Below, in pieces: positions 55,604 through 64,000 of a DNA stretch of 64,000 bases. Positions within the stretch are counted from its first letter, which is position 1. Every line of letters starts with the position of its first letter. The notes under the pieces are model-generated. The model searched no databases and was not told the origin of the DNA. It saw only the letters and a list, made by a program, of their open reading frames with translations. Position numbers and translations under genes: made by a program. This DNA is from Neorhizobium galegae (lineage in GTDB: Bacteria; Pseudomonadota; Alphaproteobacteria; Rhizobiales; Rhizobiaceae): the NCBI RefSeq assembly GCF_017877135.1, contig NZ_JAGIPH010000001.1:1054001-1118000 (forward strand). The letters are read 5' to 3'.

Positions 55604-55755
55604 GGTGCCCGCCCTCTCATGCTGATCTGTCGCCACCTGCTTCGTCCGGCGGCAGCGGACCATAGGGCGGGTGCCGGGCTGCGGGCAAGGCGGTTGATTT
55701 GCTTTTTCGCAACCGATGGCGCATCACCGAAACGATAGGCTCAATGGAATGGCGA

Positions 55756-56532
55756 ATGCTGACGATTTTTGAACAGGCGGCTCTCAAGGCTGGACGGGTT
55801 ATTCTGGAGATCTATGCCGAGGGTTGCGCAGTGGACGTGAAGGCCGATGCGACCCCGGTGACGGAGGCCGATATCCGCGCCGAAGAGATCATCCTGTCGA
55901 TCCTGCGCCCGGCCTTTCCGGACCTGCCGATCATCGCCGAAGAAGAGGTCGCCGCCGGCATCGTGCCGGATATTTCCGGCGGCCGATTCCTGCTCATCGA
56001 TCCGCTGGATGGCACCCGCGAATTCATCAGCCGCAATGGCGAATTCACCGTCAACATCGCGCTCATCAATGAGGGCGTGCCGGTGGCCGGCATCGTCTAT
56101 GCACCCGTGCTTGCCACCGCCTATCTCGGCGGGCCGGACGGCGCCGTCAAGCTGACGCTCGACGCCGACCAGACGGTTGTCGCGCGCCAGGCCATTCGCG
56201 CCCGCCCGGTTGCCACGCCGCCGATTGCCATGGCCAGCCGCTCGCATCAGGATGCCGAAACCGCCGCCTGCCTGCAACAGATGCAGGTGGAAGAATGTCG
56301 CCATATCGGCTCGTCGCTGAAATTCGGCCTTCTGGCGGAAGGGCTTGCGGATGTCTATCCGCGCTTTGGCCGCACCATGGAGTGGGACACAGCTGCCGGC
56401 GATGCGGTGCTGCGAGCCGCCGGCGGCGCCACCGTTCTCACCGACGGGACGCCGCTTTCCTATGGCAAGCGGCGCCGGCCGGATATGGCCGATTTTGCCA
56501 ACCCCGCCTTCATTGCCTGGGGCCGGCGCTGA
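55756..56532 (+). CDS. cysQ: 3'(2'),5'-bisphosphate nucleotidase CysQ
   Basis: 258 residues of the inositol monophosphatase-like superfamily. Removes the 3' phosphate from PAP/PAPS, protecting sulfate assimilation. Metal motifs: ADIRAEEIIL, IIAEEE, DPLDGTREFI and EWDTAAGDAVLRAAGG. GGA lies 8 bases ahead of ATG 55756; an ATG four codons upstream (55744) is possible. Divergent from the proline racemase family gene. Confidence 0.9.
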   Translation: MLTIFEQAALKAGRVILEIYAEGCAVDVKADATPVTEADIRAEEIILSILRPAFPDLPIIAEEEVAAGIVPDISGGRFLLIDPLDGTREFISRNGEFTVNIALINEGVPVAGIVYAPVLATAYLGGPDGAVKLTLDADQTVVARQAIRARPVATPPIAMASRSHQDAETAACLQQMQVEECRHIGSSLKFGLLAEGLADVYPRFGRTMEWDTAAGDAVLRAAGGATVLTDGTPLSYGKRRRPDMADFANPAFIAWGRR

Positions 56533-56548
56533 TCCCATGCGTTGATCT

Positions 56549-57898
56549 TCAGACCGCGACCGAGTGGCGCGCCTTGCCAGCACCGAAATAGCGGTCGAAG
56601 CGGGCCGCAATGGTGCGCACGAAGAGCCGTCCCTGCGGCAGGACCTCGAAACGGTCACCGTCGAAGCGGATGAAGCCATCCGTATCCTCTTCTTCGATGC
56701 GGGCGGCATCCGCCCGCACGCTTTCGGCCGCCGCGCCATGGCATGCCTTCAGGGCATCGACGGAAAATGCGTAAGAGCACATAAGCCCCTCGATAGCATC
56801 CCCCACCGCCTTGTCGAGGGGAGAGAGCGCAAACCCCTTGGCAACCGGCAGGTACCCTTGCGCCACGGTGCGGATATACTCGCCGGTCGCAACGATATTT
56901 TGCACATAACCGCCCTCGACCCGCCCGATGGACGAGGCGCCGAGACCGATCAGGCTTGGCGCGCGATCGGTCGTATAGCCCTGGAAATTGCGCTTCACCT
57001 CGCCGCGCTCCAGCGCCTGGGCGAGACTGTCGCCGGGACGGGCGAAATGATCGATGCCGACGGCGACATAACCGGCCGCACGCAACTCTTCGCCGATGAG
57101 GCGCTGCATCTCGAGGCGCTCCTCGACACCGGCAAGCGCTGCCTCGTCGATCAGCGTCTGGTGCTTCTTCATCCAGGGCACATGCGCATAGCCGAAAATC
57201 GCAAAACGGTCCGGCTGCATGGAGAGCGAAAGCCTCAGCGTTTCCTTCAGGCTCTCCTTCGTCTGGTGCGGCAGGCCATAGACGACATCGAGATTGACGC
57301 CGCCGATGCCCAGTTCCCGCAGCAGACCAACGACACGCTGCGTCTGCTGAAGGCTCTGCGGTCGGTTGATCGCCGCCTGCACGGCCGGATCGAAATCCTG
57401 CACGCCGACGCTTGCCCGCGTCATGCCGAACTGGCGCCAGGCGGCAAGCCTGACCGCATCCACATAGCCGGGATCGATCTCGACGCTGACTTCGGCTGCG
57501 GGGTCCACGTCGAAATGCGCATCCAGCACCTGGCGAAGCCGGGTGAGATCTGCCGGCGACAGGATGGTGGGCGAACCGCCACCGAAATGGATCGTGCCGA
57601 CCTGCCGGCGTTTGGGAAGGTGGGACGCCACCAGCGCGATTTCCGCCACCAGAGCGTCCACATAGGCAGCCACCGGATCATAGCGCCGCACCTGCTTGGT
57701 GTGACAGCCGCAGTACCAGCACAGCCGGTCGCAGAAGGGAACGTGCAGGTAAAGCGACAGCGGCGCGTCGCCCTCCTCGGCCCTCAGCCACCGCGCATAG
57801 GTCTCTGCCCCCACGCCCGGATGGAAATGCGGTGCAGTGGGATAGCTCGTATAGCGCGGCACGGGCGCCGAATATCGGGCAAGAAGATCTGGCTGCAT
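56549..57898 (-). CDS. hemN: Oxygen-independent coproporphyrinogen III oxidase
   Basis: 449 residues. Radical-SAM enzyme making protoporphyrinogen IX without oxygen. The iron-sulfur motif is HVPFCDRLCWYCGCHTK (CxxxCxxCxC), followed by GTIHFGGGSPTIL and VNLDVVYGLPHQT. AAGGAAGG lies just before the ATG at 57898. A perfect FNR/FixK box lies 50 bases upstream, shared with divergent fnrN, so the gene should be induced when oxygen is low. Confidence 0.95.
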   Translation of the reverse strand: MQPDLLARYSAPVPRYTSYPTAPHFHPGVGAETYARWLRAEEGDAPLSLYLHVPFCDRLCWYCGCHTKQVRRYDPVAAYVDALVAEIALVASHLPKRRQVGTIHFGGGSPTILSPADLTRLRQVLDAHFDVDPAAEVSVEIDPGYVDAVRLAAWRQFGMTRASVGVQDFDPAVQAAINRPQSLQQTQRVVGLLRELGIGGVNLDVVYGLPHQTKESLKETLRLSLSMQPDRFAIFGYAHVPWMKKHQTLIDEAALAGVEERLEMQRLIGEELRAAGYVAVGIDHFARPGDSLAQALERGEVKRNFQGYTTDRAPSLIGLGASSIGRVEGGYVQNIVATGEYIRTVAQGYLPVAKGFALSPLDKAVGDAIEGLMCSYAFSVDALKACHGAAAESVRADAARIEEEDTDGFIRFDGDRFEVLPQGRLFVRTIAARFDRYFGAGKARHSVAV

Positions 57899-57947
57899 GG
57901 TCCCTTCCTTTCTGAGCTTGGAATACAAAGGGAAAAACCGCGCTGCC

Positions 57948-57961
57948 TTGATCAAGATCAA
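57948..57961. promoter_or_regulatory. FNR/FixK box between hemN and fnrN
   Basis: TTGATCAAGATCAA matches the consensus TTGAT-N4-ATCAA exactly and is centred between the divergent genes, so it could serve both. Confidence 0.88.
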
Positions 57962-58005
57962 GCCGGATGGTGCGGCAGCACCGGACGGGCTATATCTTGC
58001 GGGCC

Positions 58006-58728
58006 ATGGACATGACCCGCCGCGACATCCACTCCCTCGACATCCCCGTACTCTGCAAAAGCTGCGAAGTGCGGCACAAGGGCATGTGCGGGGCGCTGCC
58101 CCCGGAAGACCTGCAGTATCTGTCGCGACAGACCCGCCAGATCGAGCAGCCGGCCGGCACCGAGCTTGTCGGGGAAAGCACCGATGTCGGTGCCTATGAC
58201 AATGTGATGTGCGGCGTGGTCAAACTGTCGAAGACGCTGGAAGATGGCCGCCAGCAGATCATCGGGCTGCAGTTCGCGCCCGATCTGGTCGGCCGGCTCT
58301 ATGCCAGCGAAAGCCCGATGACGGCCGAAGCGGCCTCAGACGTCACCGTCTGCCGCGTGCCGAAGGCGACGCTGGAACGGCTGATCGAGCGCAATCCATC
58401 CTTGCGCAAGCGCCTGATGGACCAGGCTCTGCGCGAACTGGACGAAGCGCGCGACTGGATGGTGACGCTCGGGCGCAAGACGGCGGCGGAAAAGGTGGCA
58501 AGCCTCCTGCTGCTGATCGCCACCCATCTTGATCCGGATGCGCCGGGCGAGGCGCGCGTCTTCGACCTGCCGATCTCGCGGCTCGATATCGCCGACTATC
58601 TGGGGCTGACCATCGAGACCGTATCCCGGCAGTTCTCGCGGCTGAAATCGGACGGCATCATCACCATTACGGCTAACCGGCATATCGAGATCGTCAATCT
58701 CGAGCGCCTGGCCAAGCGCTGCGGCTGA
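58006..58728 (+). CDS. fnrN: FnrN oxygen-responsive Crp/Fnr regulator
   Basis: 240 residues. The N-terminal cysteines CKSCEVRHKGMC plus a later Cys in NVMCGVVKL supply the four ligands of an oxygen-labile 4Fe-4S cluster. A cyclic-nucleotide-binding-like beta roll follows, then a long dimer helix and a C-terminal helix-turn-helix (RLDIADYLGLTIETVSRQFSRLKSDGI; ETVSR is the FNR recognition motif). A FNR box upstream suggests autoregulation. A longer start at 57967 is in frame but overlaps the promoter. Confidence 0.93.
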   Translation: MDMTRRDIHSLDIPVLCKSCEVRHKGMCGALPPEDLQYLSRQTRQIEQPAGTELVGESTDVGAYDNVMCGVVKLSKTLEDGRQQIIGLQFAPDLVGRLYASESPMTAEAASDVTVCRVPKATLERLIERNPSLRKRLMDQALRELDEARDWMVTLGRKTAAEKVASLLLLIATHLDPDAPGEARVFDLPISRLDIADYLGLTIETVSRQFSRLKSDGIITITANRHIEIVNLERLAKRCG

Positions 58729-58856
58729 CGCACCGCCCTCCCCGCGTACCGTGGGAAACCCGCTGCGACCCAATCTGACAAAGATCAAAAAACAGACAGG
58801 CGCCTGCCTAATGGCCGGGCAAGCCGCACGAATTTTATTGATCAGCCGGTAAATTT

Positions 58857-58872
58857 TTGACCAATTGATAAA
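58857..58872 (+). promoter_or_regulatory. Candidate RutR operator
   Basis: TTGACCA, two bases, TGATAAA; the RutR consensus (E. coli) is TTGACCA-NN-TGGTCAA, so the left half is exact and the right half matches 5 of 7. It lies about 120 bases before rutA. No rutR gene is in the window. Confidence 0.45.
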
Positions 58873-58994
58873 TTTTTCTTGCCTCAATTTTCCAACCGAT
58901 TGAAATATAAACATTATTCAAGTCTGGCATGCGGATTGCTTTTCCTTTTGTCATATCGGGGCCGCTCGTGCCTCGCGACAGAGGGAGCATGAAC

Positions 58995-60086
58995 ATGGAA
59001 ATTGGTGTCTTCATTCCGATCGGCAACAATGGCTGGCTGATTTCGGAAAACGCGCCGCAATACAAGCCGAGCTTCGAGCTGAACAAGGCGATCACGCTCA
59101 AGGCCGAGGAATACGGCTTCGACTTTGCGCTCTCGATGATCAAGCTGCGCGGCTTTGGCGGCAAGACGGAATTCTGGGACTACAACCTGGAGAGCTTCAC
59201 GCTGATGGCAGGCCTTGCCGCCGTCACCTCCAAGATCAAGCTGTTCGGCACCGCCGCCACCCTCATCATGCCGCCGGCGATCGTGGCGCGCATGGCCACC
59301 ACGATCGATTCGATCTCCGGCGGCCGTTTCGGCGTCAACCTCGTCACCGGCTGGCAGCGCCCGGAATACAGCCAGATGGGCCTGTGGCCCGGCGACGACT
59401 ATTTCTCCGACCGCTACGAATATCTGAGCGAATACACCACCGTTTTGAAGGACCTGCTGACCACCGGCCAGTCGGACCTGAAGGGCAAGCATTTCCAGAT
59501 GGATGATTGCCGCATGAAGCCGATCCCGGAAGGCGACGTGAAGCTGATCTGCGCCGGCTCGTCCAATGCCGGCATGGATTTTTCCGCAAAGTTTGCCGAT
59601 TACAGCTTTTGCTTCGGCGTCGGCGTCAACACGCCAAAGGCCTTTGCCCCCACCAATGACCGCCTGCTGGCGGCGACCGCCAAGACAGGCCGCGACGTGC
59701 GCTCCTTCGTGCTGACCATGGTTCTGGCCGAGGAAACCACGGAGGAAGCCTTCGCCAAATGGGAGCACTACAAGGCCGGCGCCGACGAGGAGGCCATCAA
59801 GTGGCTTGGCCTCCAAAGCGCTGCCGACACCAAGTCCGGCGCCGACACCAATGTGCGCCACATGTCGAACCCGGTCTCGGCCGTCAACATCAACATGGGC
59901 ACGCTGATCGGCTCCTATGCGGAAGTGGCCGCCATGCTGGACGAGATGAGCGAGGTGCCCGGCACCGGCGGGGTGATGCTGACCTTTGACGATTTCCTCG
60001 AAGGCATCGAGAAATTCGGCAAGTATGTGCAGCCGCTGATGAAAAGCCGCCGCCACGTGACCGAAATGCTGGAGGCTGCCGAATGA
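58995..60086 (+). CDS. rutA: Pyrimidine monooxygenase RutA
   Basis: 363 residues of the bacterial luciferase-like flavin monooxygenase group. Opens the uracil ring using reduced flavin, giving ureidoacrylate. Recognised by [47 protein letters not shown] and [24 protein letters not shown] at 58995 has GAGGGAG 7 bases upstream; 58989 is possible. First gene of the rut operon; overlaps rutB by four bases. Confidence 0.95.
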   Translation: MEIGVFIPIGNNGWLISENAPQYKPSFELNKAITLKAEEYGFDFALSMIKLRGFGGKTEFWDYNLESFTLMAGLAAVTSKIKLFGTAATLIMPPAIVARMATTIDSISGGRFGVNLVTGWQRPEYSQMGLWPGDDYFSDRYEYLSEYTTVLKDLLTTGQSDLKGKHFQMDDCRMKPIPEGDVKLICAGSSNAGMDFSAKFADYSFCFGVGVNTPKAFAPTNDRLLAATAKTGRDVRSFVLTMVLAEETTEEAFAKWEHYKAGADEEAIKWLGLQSAADTKSGADTNVRHMSNPVSAVNINMGTLIGSYAEVAAMLDEMSEVPGTGGVMLTFDDFLEGIEKFGKYVQPLMKSRRHVTEMLEAAE

Positions 60087-60829
60087 GCGAGACTATCGTT
60101 GCAGGCTACCAGCCGCGCCCGGAGCGGACGAAAAGCGTCACGCTTCCGGCCCGTCCCGAGCCGATAAGCCTGAAGCCGTCGGAAACCGCCGTCGTCGTCG
60201 TCGACATGCAGAACGCCTATTCCACCGAAGGCGGTTATGTGGATCTTGCCGGTTTCGACATTTCCGGCGCCAAGGGCACGATTGCCAATATCAAGAAGAC
60301 GGTCGAGGCGGCGCGCGCCGCCGGCGTGCTGGTCGTCTATTTCCAGAACGGCTGGGACAAGGACTATGTCGAGGCCGGCGGCCCGGGCTCGCCCAACTGG
60401 CACAAGTCGAATGCGCTCAAAACCATGCGCACACGGCCCGAACTGCAGGGCCAGCTGCTGGCCAAGGGCACCTGGGATTATGCGATCGTTGATGAGCTGC
60501 AGCCGCAACCGGGCGACATCCTGGTGCCGAAGACGCGCTATTCCGGCTTCTTCAACACCAATATGGACAGCGTGCTGCGCGCCCGCGGCATCCGCAACCT
60601 CGTCTTTGTCGGCATCGCCACCAATGTCTGCGTCGAAAGCTCGCTGCGCGACGCCTTCCACCTCGAATATTTCGGCGTGATGCTGGAGGATGCGACGCAT
60701 CACCTGGGGCCGGAGTTCATCCAGCAGGCGACGGTCTACAATGTCGAAAAATTCTTCGGCTGGGTTTCCACCGTCAATGACTTCTGTGGCGCGATCGGCC
60801 AGGCTGCCCCTGCCGAAGCCGCCGAATAA
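60083..60829 (+). CDS. rutB: Ureidoacrylate amidohydrolase RutB
   Basis: 248 residues, isochorismatase-like cysteine hydrolase that splits the RutA product. Catalytic Asp in [16 protein letters not shown], and the nucleophile Cys in [17 protein letters not shown]. Coupled to rutA by an ATGA overlap. Confidence 0.95.
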   Translation: MSETIVAGYQPRPERTKSVTLPARPEPISLKPSETAVVVVDMQNAYSTEGGYVDLAGFDISGAKGTIANIKKTVEAARAAGVLVVYFQNGWDKDYVEAGGPGSPNWHKSNALKTMRTRPELQGQLLAKGTWDYAIVDELQPQPGDILVPKTRYSGFFNTNMDSVLRARGIRNLVFVGIATNVCVESSLRDAFHLEYFGVMLEDATHHLGPEFIQQATVYNVEKFFGWVSTVNDFCGAIGQAAPAEAAE

Positions 60830-60858
60830 CCACCCGCAAAGCAACGGAGAGAATGAGA

Positions 60859-61248
60859 ATGCCGAAGACTATCGTCGTTCCCGAAGGCACGCAGAAGCCC
60901 ATCGCCCCCTATTCGCCCGGCGCACTGGCCGATGGCGTGCTCTACGTGTCGGGGACCCTTCCCTTCGACAAGAACAATGACGTTGTGCATGTGGGTGATG
61001 CGGCCGCACAGACCCGCCATGTGCTGGAGACGATCAAATCCGTCATCGAGACAGCCGGCGGCACGATGGAGGATGTCACCATGAACCACATTTTCGTCAC
61101 CGACTGGGCCAACTATCAGGCGGTCAACAAGGTCTATGCGGAGTATTTCCCAGGCGACAAGCCGGCCCGCTACTGCGTGCAATGCGGCCTGGTAAAGCCT
61201 GACGCCCTGGTGGAAATCGCAACGGTCGCGCATATCGGCAAGACCTGA
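60859..61248 (+). CDS. rutC: RutC, RidA-family protein
   Basis: 129 residues of the YjgF/RidA family ([66 protein letters not shown]). In the rut pathway it speeds breakdown of aminoacrylate. GGAGA sits 8 bases before ATG 60859; ATG 60853 is too close to it. Confidence 0.94.
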   Translation: MPKTIVVPEGTQKPIAPYSPGALADGVLYVSGTLPFDKNNDVVHVGDAAAQTRHVLETIKSVIETAGGTMEDVTMNHIFVTDWANYQAVNKVYAEYFPGDKPARYCVQCGLVKPDALVEIATVAHIGKT

Positions 61249-61257
61249 ATGGGTAAC

Positions 61258-61398
61258 GCCCCTCATCCGCCTGCCGGCACCTTCTCCCCGCAAGCGGGGC
61301 GAAGGGCAGAAGCCGCAACAGCCTGCCCCAAAGGTTGATCTTGCACGGGGCCGCCGTCCCCTCTCCCCGCCCGCGGGGAGAGGGTTAGGGTGAGGGGC
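61258..61398. repeat. Dispersed palindromic repeat between rutC and rutD
   Basis: Terminal inverted GCCCCTCA (61258-61265) and TGAGGGGC (61391-61398) enclose CTTCTCCCCGCAAGCGGGGC and CTCTCCCCGCCCGCGGGGAG hairpins. Repeats with this wording are common in Rhizobiaceae genomes (from memory). It splits the rut operon without breaking a gene. Confidence 0.7.
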
Positions 61399-61431
61399 AA
61401 TCAAGACACACGCGCTGAAGGTAAGTTCGCA

Positions 61432-62205
61432 ATGCATTACGACATCCACGGCCTGACCGCGCCCGACGCGCCCACCATCCTCCTCTCCTCCGGGCTTGGC
61501 GGATCGGGCGCCTATTGGGCGCCGCAGATCGCAGCCCTTGGCGAAACTTTTCGGCTCGTCACCTACGACCATCGCGGTTGCGGCCGCACCGGCGGCGAGG
61601 TGCCCGAAGTCGGTGGCATCGCAGCCATGGCCGATGACGTGCTGGAGATCGTGGAAACGCTGAAGCTCAAGAGTTTCCACTTCATCGGCCATGCGCTCGG
61701 CGGCCTGATCGGCCTCGACATCGCGCTTCGCCGCCCGGACCTCATTGAAAAGCTCGTGCTGATCAATGCCTGGAGCAAGGCGGATCCGCATTCCGGCCGC
61801 TGCTTCGACATTCGCCTGGAACTGTTGGCGAAATCCGGCGTGGAAGCCTTTGTGAAGGCGCAGCCACTGTTTCTCTATCCCGCCTGGTGGATGAGCGAGA
61901 ATGCCGCGCGGCTTGCCGACGACGACAGACACGGCGTGTCGCATTTTCAGGGCAGCACCAATGTCACCCGCCGGATTGCGGCGCTGCGCGCCTTCGATGT
62001 CGATGCACGCCTTGGCGAGATCACGACGCCGACGCTGGTGATGGCAACACGCGACGACCTTCTGGTGCCCTATACGCGCTCGAACCGGCTGGCGGACGGC
62101 CTGCCAAACGCCACGCTGGCGCTCAGCGACAGCGGCGCGCATGCCATGAACATCGTCTTTCCGCAGGTATTCAACCAGACCGTCCTCGAATTCCTGAAAG
62201 CCTGA
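61432..62205 (+). CDS. rutD: RutD alpha/beta hydrolase
   Basis: 257 residues. Alpha/beta hydrolase of the rut pathway, thought to speed aminoacrylate hydrolysis. LLSSGLGGSGAYWAPQIAAL, VTYDHRGCGRTGG and FIGHALGGLIGLDIAL, where Ala replaces the usual nucleophile Ser (GHxxGG), as is typical of RutD. Separated from rutC by a palindromic repeat, so it may have lower expression or its own control. Confidence 0.92.
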   Translation: MHYDIHGLTAPDAPTILLSSGLGGSGAYWAPQIAALGETFRLVTYDHRGCGRTGGEVPEVGGIAAMADDVLEIVETLKLKSFHFIGHALGGLIGLDIALRRPDLIEKLVLINAWSKADPHSGRCFDIRLELLAKSGVEAFVKAQPLFLYPAWWMSENAARLADDDRHGVSHFQGSTNVTRRIAALRAFDVDARLGEITTPTLVMATRDDLLVPYTRSNRLADGLPNATLALSDSGAHAMNIVFPQVFNQTVLEFLKA

Positions 62206-62332
62206 GACCGGGCGCGGCTTTTCAAAGTAACGCCGCGCCAAAAAACTGCCCCGACGGAATTCCTTGCCGGTGATTGAACTCCCGGCGCGAAAATGCCGTA
62301 GAGTGCCCCGTAGCTGCCTTCTGGAGATCTGC

Positions 62333-62854
62333 ATGCCCGCTGCCACCGCCACCCCGGCCACCGCCCCGGCCCTCACCGATGAAGCCCGCCGCCTTGCCTT
62401 TCGCGATGCGATGGCACGGCTTGCCGCCGCCGTCACGATCGTGACCACCGACGGGCCGGGAGGGCGCGCAGGCTTTGCGGCCACCGCCGTCTGCAGCGTC
62501 TCCGACAACCCGCCGACGCTGATCGTCTGCCTCAACCGCGGTTCGTCAGCCTATGCGGCGGTGAAGACCAATGCGGTCGTTTGCGTCAACGTTCTGTCCG
62601 CCGATCATATCGAGGTGAGCCGCCTCTTCGGCGGAAAGACGCCCGTCGACGAACGCTTTGCCGCCGCCAGCTGGTCCACCGGCGACACCGGCTGCCCCCG
62701 CCTCGACGACGCCCTTGCATCCTTCGACTGCCGCATCCGCTCGGTGGCTGACGGCAGCACCCATGACGTCCTGTTCTGCGAGGTGGAGGCGATCCACTCC
62801 AGAACCGAGGGCCAGGCGCTCATCTATTTCAACCGGGATTATCGCACCGTCTGA
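62333..62854 (+). CDS. rutF: Flavin reductase RutF
   Basis: 173 residues of the flavin-reductase-like family; supplies reduced FMN to RutA. Conserved: [63 protein letters not shown] lies 6 bases before the ATG. Last gene of the local rut set; rutE and rutG are not found here. Confidence 0.93.
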   Translation: MPAATATPATAPALTDEARRLAFRDAMARLAAAVTIVTTDGPGGRAGFAATAVCSVSDNPPTLIVCLNRGSSAYAAVKTNAVVCVNVLSADHIEVSRLFGGKTPVDERFAAASWSTGDTGCPRLDDALASFDCRIRSVADGSTHDVLFCEVEAIHSRTEGQALIYFNRDYRTV

Positions 62855-62878
62855 GCGCGGGCACACAGGGGGATCGGG

Positions 62879-62908
62879 GGCGGCAAAGCAAGGCTTTGCC
62901 GCCTTTTT
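62879..62908 (+). terminator. Terminator of the rut operon
   Basis: GGCGGCAAAG (62879-62888) pairs with CTTTGCCGCC (62894-62903) around a 5-base loop, then five T. Confidence 0.9.
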
Positions 62909-63022
62909 GCTGTACGCTCATCCGGCAACGTCGAACCGCATCGGCAAGTCGAGCACGCAACATCCGGCGCAGCTGAAGCTGAACCGGAGCGCAGATCGAC
63001 GAAAATGTCATGAAGAGAAGAG

Positions 63023-63099
63023 TGGCGCACCCGAAGAGATTCGAACTCCTGACCCCCAGATTCGTAGTCTGGTGCTCTATCCAGCTGAGCTACGGGTGC
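63023..63099 (-). tRNA. tRNA-Arg (anticodon ACG)
   Basis: Minus strand: acceptor GCACCCG pairs with CGGGTGC, D-arm GCTC/GAGC, anticodon loop CTACGAA giving ACG (A34 normally becomes inosine), T-loop TTCGAAT, and an encoded CCA (63025-63023). Confidence 0.96.
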
Positions 63100-63231
63100 T
63101 TGCCTCACCGACTGTCCGTCGGCGTTGGCGATCCTCTAAAGCCTCCTTGCGGGGATTGCAAGCGATTTTGCCGAACCACTTGTCATTTTGTTGAAACAAC
63201 TTTTCAAACCATTGAAAAAACTAGGTAAATT

Positions 63232-64000
63232 TCAGGCACGGACGCGATAGGCGTCCAGCGCCACCGGGCGATCGGGAATTTCGATGCGGAAAAGCGTGCC
63301 CGGACCGGGCTTTTCGACCAGCGCAATCGTGCCGCCATGGGCCAGCACCAGTTCGCGGGCAATGGCAAGGCCGAGACCGGTGCCACCGGAGCGGGCGGAG
63401 CCCCGGAAGGCGGCAAACAGGTTCTCACGGGCCTTGCGCGGCATGCCGGGGCCGTTGTCGTCCACGGTGATGCTGACGACGCTGCCGACACGCTGGGCAG
63501 ACAGGAAGATGCGATGCGGCTGCCCGTCCTCCGGCAGCGGCGCCTGCATCAGCGCCTGAACCGCATTGCGGCAGAGATTGTGGATGACCCGGAACAGCTG
63601 CTCGCTGTCGGCATCAACTTCCAGCGTCTCGTCGATCTGCTCGACGAATTCGATGCCGGCATCCGGATCGAGCGCCAGAATCTCCCGCACATCCTGGCAC
63701 AGCCCGGCAAGGCGCAGCAGCCGGCGTCGCGGGGCGGCTTCCGAGGCCTGTCCATAGGCCAGCACCTCGTTGGTGTAGCCGACGGCCCGGTCGATGGTGC
63801 GCAGGAGCTTCGGCGCGAAGCTGCGCACCATCGGATCCTCCACATCCACGAGCCGGTCCGACATCAGCTGCGCCGAGGCCAGGATGTTGCGCATGTCGTG
63901 GTTGATCTTGGAGACGGCAAGGCCAAGGTCGGCGAGGTTCTTCTGCTGCTTCAGCGTGCGCTGCAGCTGGCGCTGCATGGCGGCCAGATGGTGGCCCGCG
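63232..64000 (-). CDS. Sensor histidine kinase, C-terminal part (cut by window edge)
   Basis: About 256 residues visible; the frame stays open to base 64000 and the protein certainly begins beyond it. H-box VSKINHDMRNILASAQL, N-box VIHNLCRNAVQALM, G1 DDNGPGMP and G2 GGTGLGLAIAREL are intact. A preceding helical stretch (MQRQLQRTLKQQKNLADLG) is the usual linker from a sensor domain not seen here. The first in-frame ATG inside the window (63978) is probably internal. Signal and partner regulator unknown. Confidence 0.88.
   Translation of the reverse strand, partial: AGHHLAAMQRQLQRTLKQQKNLADLGLAVSKINHDMRNILASAQLMSDRLVDVEDPMVRSFAPKLLRTIDRAVGYTNEVLAYGQASEAAPRRRLLRLAGLCQDVREILALDPDAGIEFVEQIDETLEVDADSEQLFRVIHNLCRNAVQALMQAPLPEDGQPHRIFLSAQRVGSVVSITVDDNGPGMPRKARENLFAAFRGSARSGGTGLGLAIARELVLAHGGTIALVEKPGPGTLFRIEIPDRPVALDAYRVRA

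Noticed and set aside
58775..58788. Second FNR-like site upstream of rutA (CTGAC-N4-ATCAA)
   Set aside because: The left half matches only 3 of 5 positions; too weak to call.

Overview
The window reads as ordinary chromosome from an alphaproteobacterium of the Rhizobiaceae (Rhizobium/Agrobacterium/Ciceribacter type). The DNA is GC-rich and densely coded. Clade markers include a GcrA regulator with clustered GANTC sites and a CtrA-like box, a SAM-II riboswitch before metZ, a double-length DCD-family dCTP deaminase, the phoR-pstSCAB-phoU-phoB order, hemN divergent from fnrN, and short rhizobial palindromic repeats. No prophage, transposase, plasmid or CRISPR locus was seen. Genus cannot be fixed from the sequence alone.

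Layout. 0.1-4.2 kb: a TauE/SafE-type exporter with a TIGR02186-like membrane protein, then a DUF4394 protein divergent from an ECF sigma/anti-sigma pair. 4.3-7.7 kb: two parts of the ligase-associated DNA repair set (pdeM and its DEXH helicase), without the ligase. 7.7-13.9 kb: a lipoprotein, two tandem YitT proteins, a TPR-methyltransferase, a DUF6460 protein, a CAP-domain lipoprotein, a possible 42-residue membrane protein, pyrD with a DUF952 gene, and a secreted protein. 14.1-19.6 kb: a NarL-type regulator, an S24 peptidase/HTH regulator behind a structured leader, a solute-binding protein, a GT2 enzyme with a T2SSE_N-like front domain, and a GT10 enzyme. 19.7-26.3 kb: tRNA-Gly, dcd, SAM-II riboswitch-metZ, apaG, hslO, argF and argD. 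26.7 kb: gcrA.

27.4-36.3 kb is a phosphate block. On the minus strand, phoR is followed by a Pho box, pstS, pstC, pstA, pstB, phoU and phoB; ppk2 (polyphosphate kinase 2) diverges from phoR. Together these encode sensing, high-affinity uptake, signalling and phosphate storage. 36.3-45.2 kb holds a large unknown membrane protein, tRNA-Thr, a Ser/Gly/Thr-rich secreted protein, a PRC-barrel protein, fadD, a DUF900-type hydrolase lipoprotein, pgi and a methyltransferase. 45.2-48.9 kb has a 640-base stretch with a possible structured leader, then an ABC system (double-domain permease and ATPase with AAA-associated domain) with no binding protein nearby. 49-56.5 kb: a PfkB sugar kinase, pyrE, a diguanylate cyclase, pyrC, a Sel1-repeat protein, a Ser/Cys-type proline racemase family enzyme and cysQ. 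56.5-62.9 kb: hemN and fnrN sharing a perfect FNR/FixK box, then rutABCDF for pyrimidine-ring nitrogen use, with a palindromic repeat between rutC and rutD. The window closes with tRNA-Arg and the C-terminal part of a histidine kinase that runs off the edge.

Nothing is clearly a new multi-gene system. The least explained signals are the structured leaders at 14.9 kb and 45.55 kb, the small membrane protein at 11.8 kb, the palindromes upstream of fadD, the orphan ABC system, and the GT2 fusion. All protein calls rest on motif and family recognition by eye; no database search was run.
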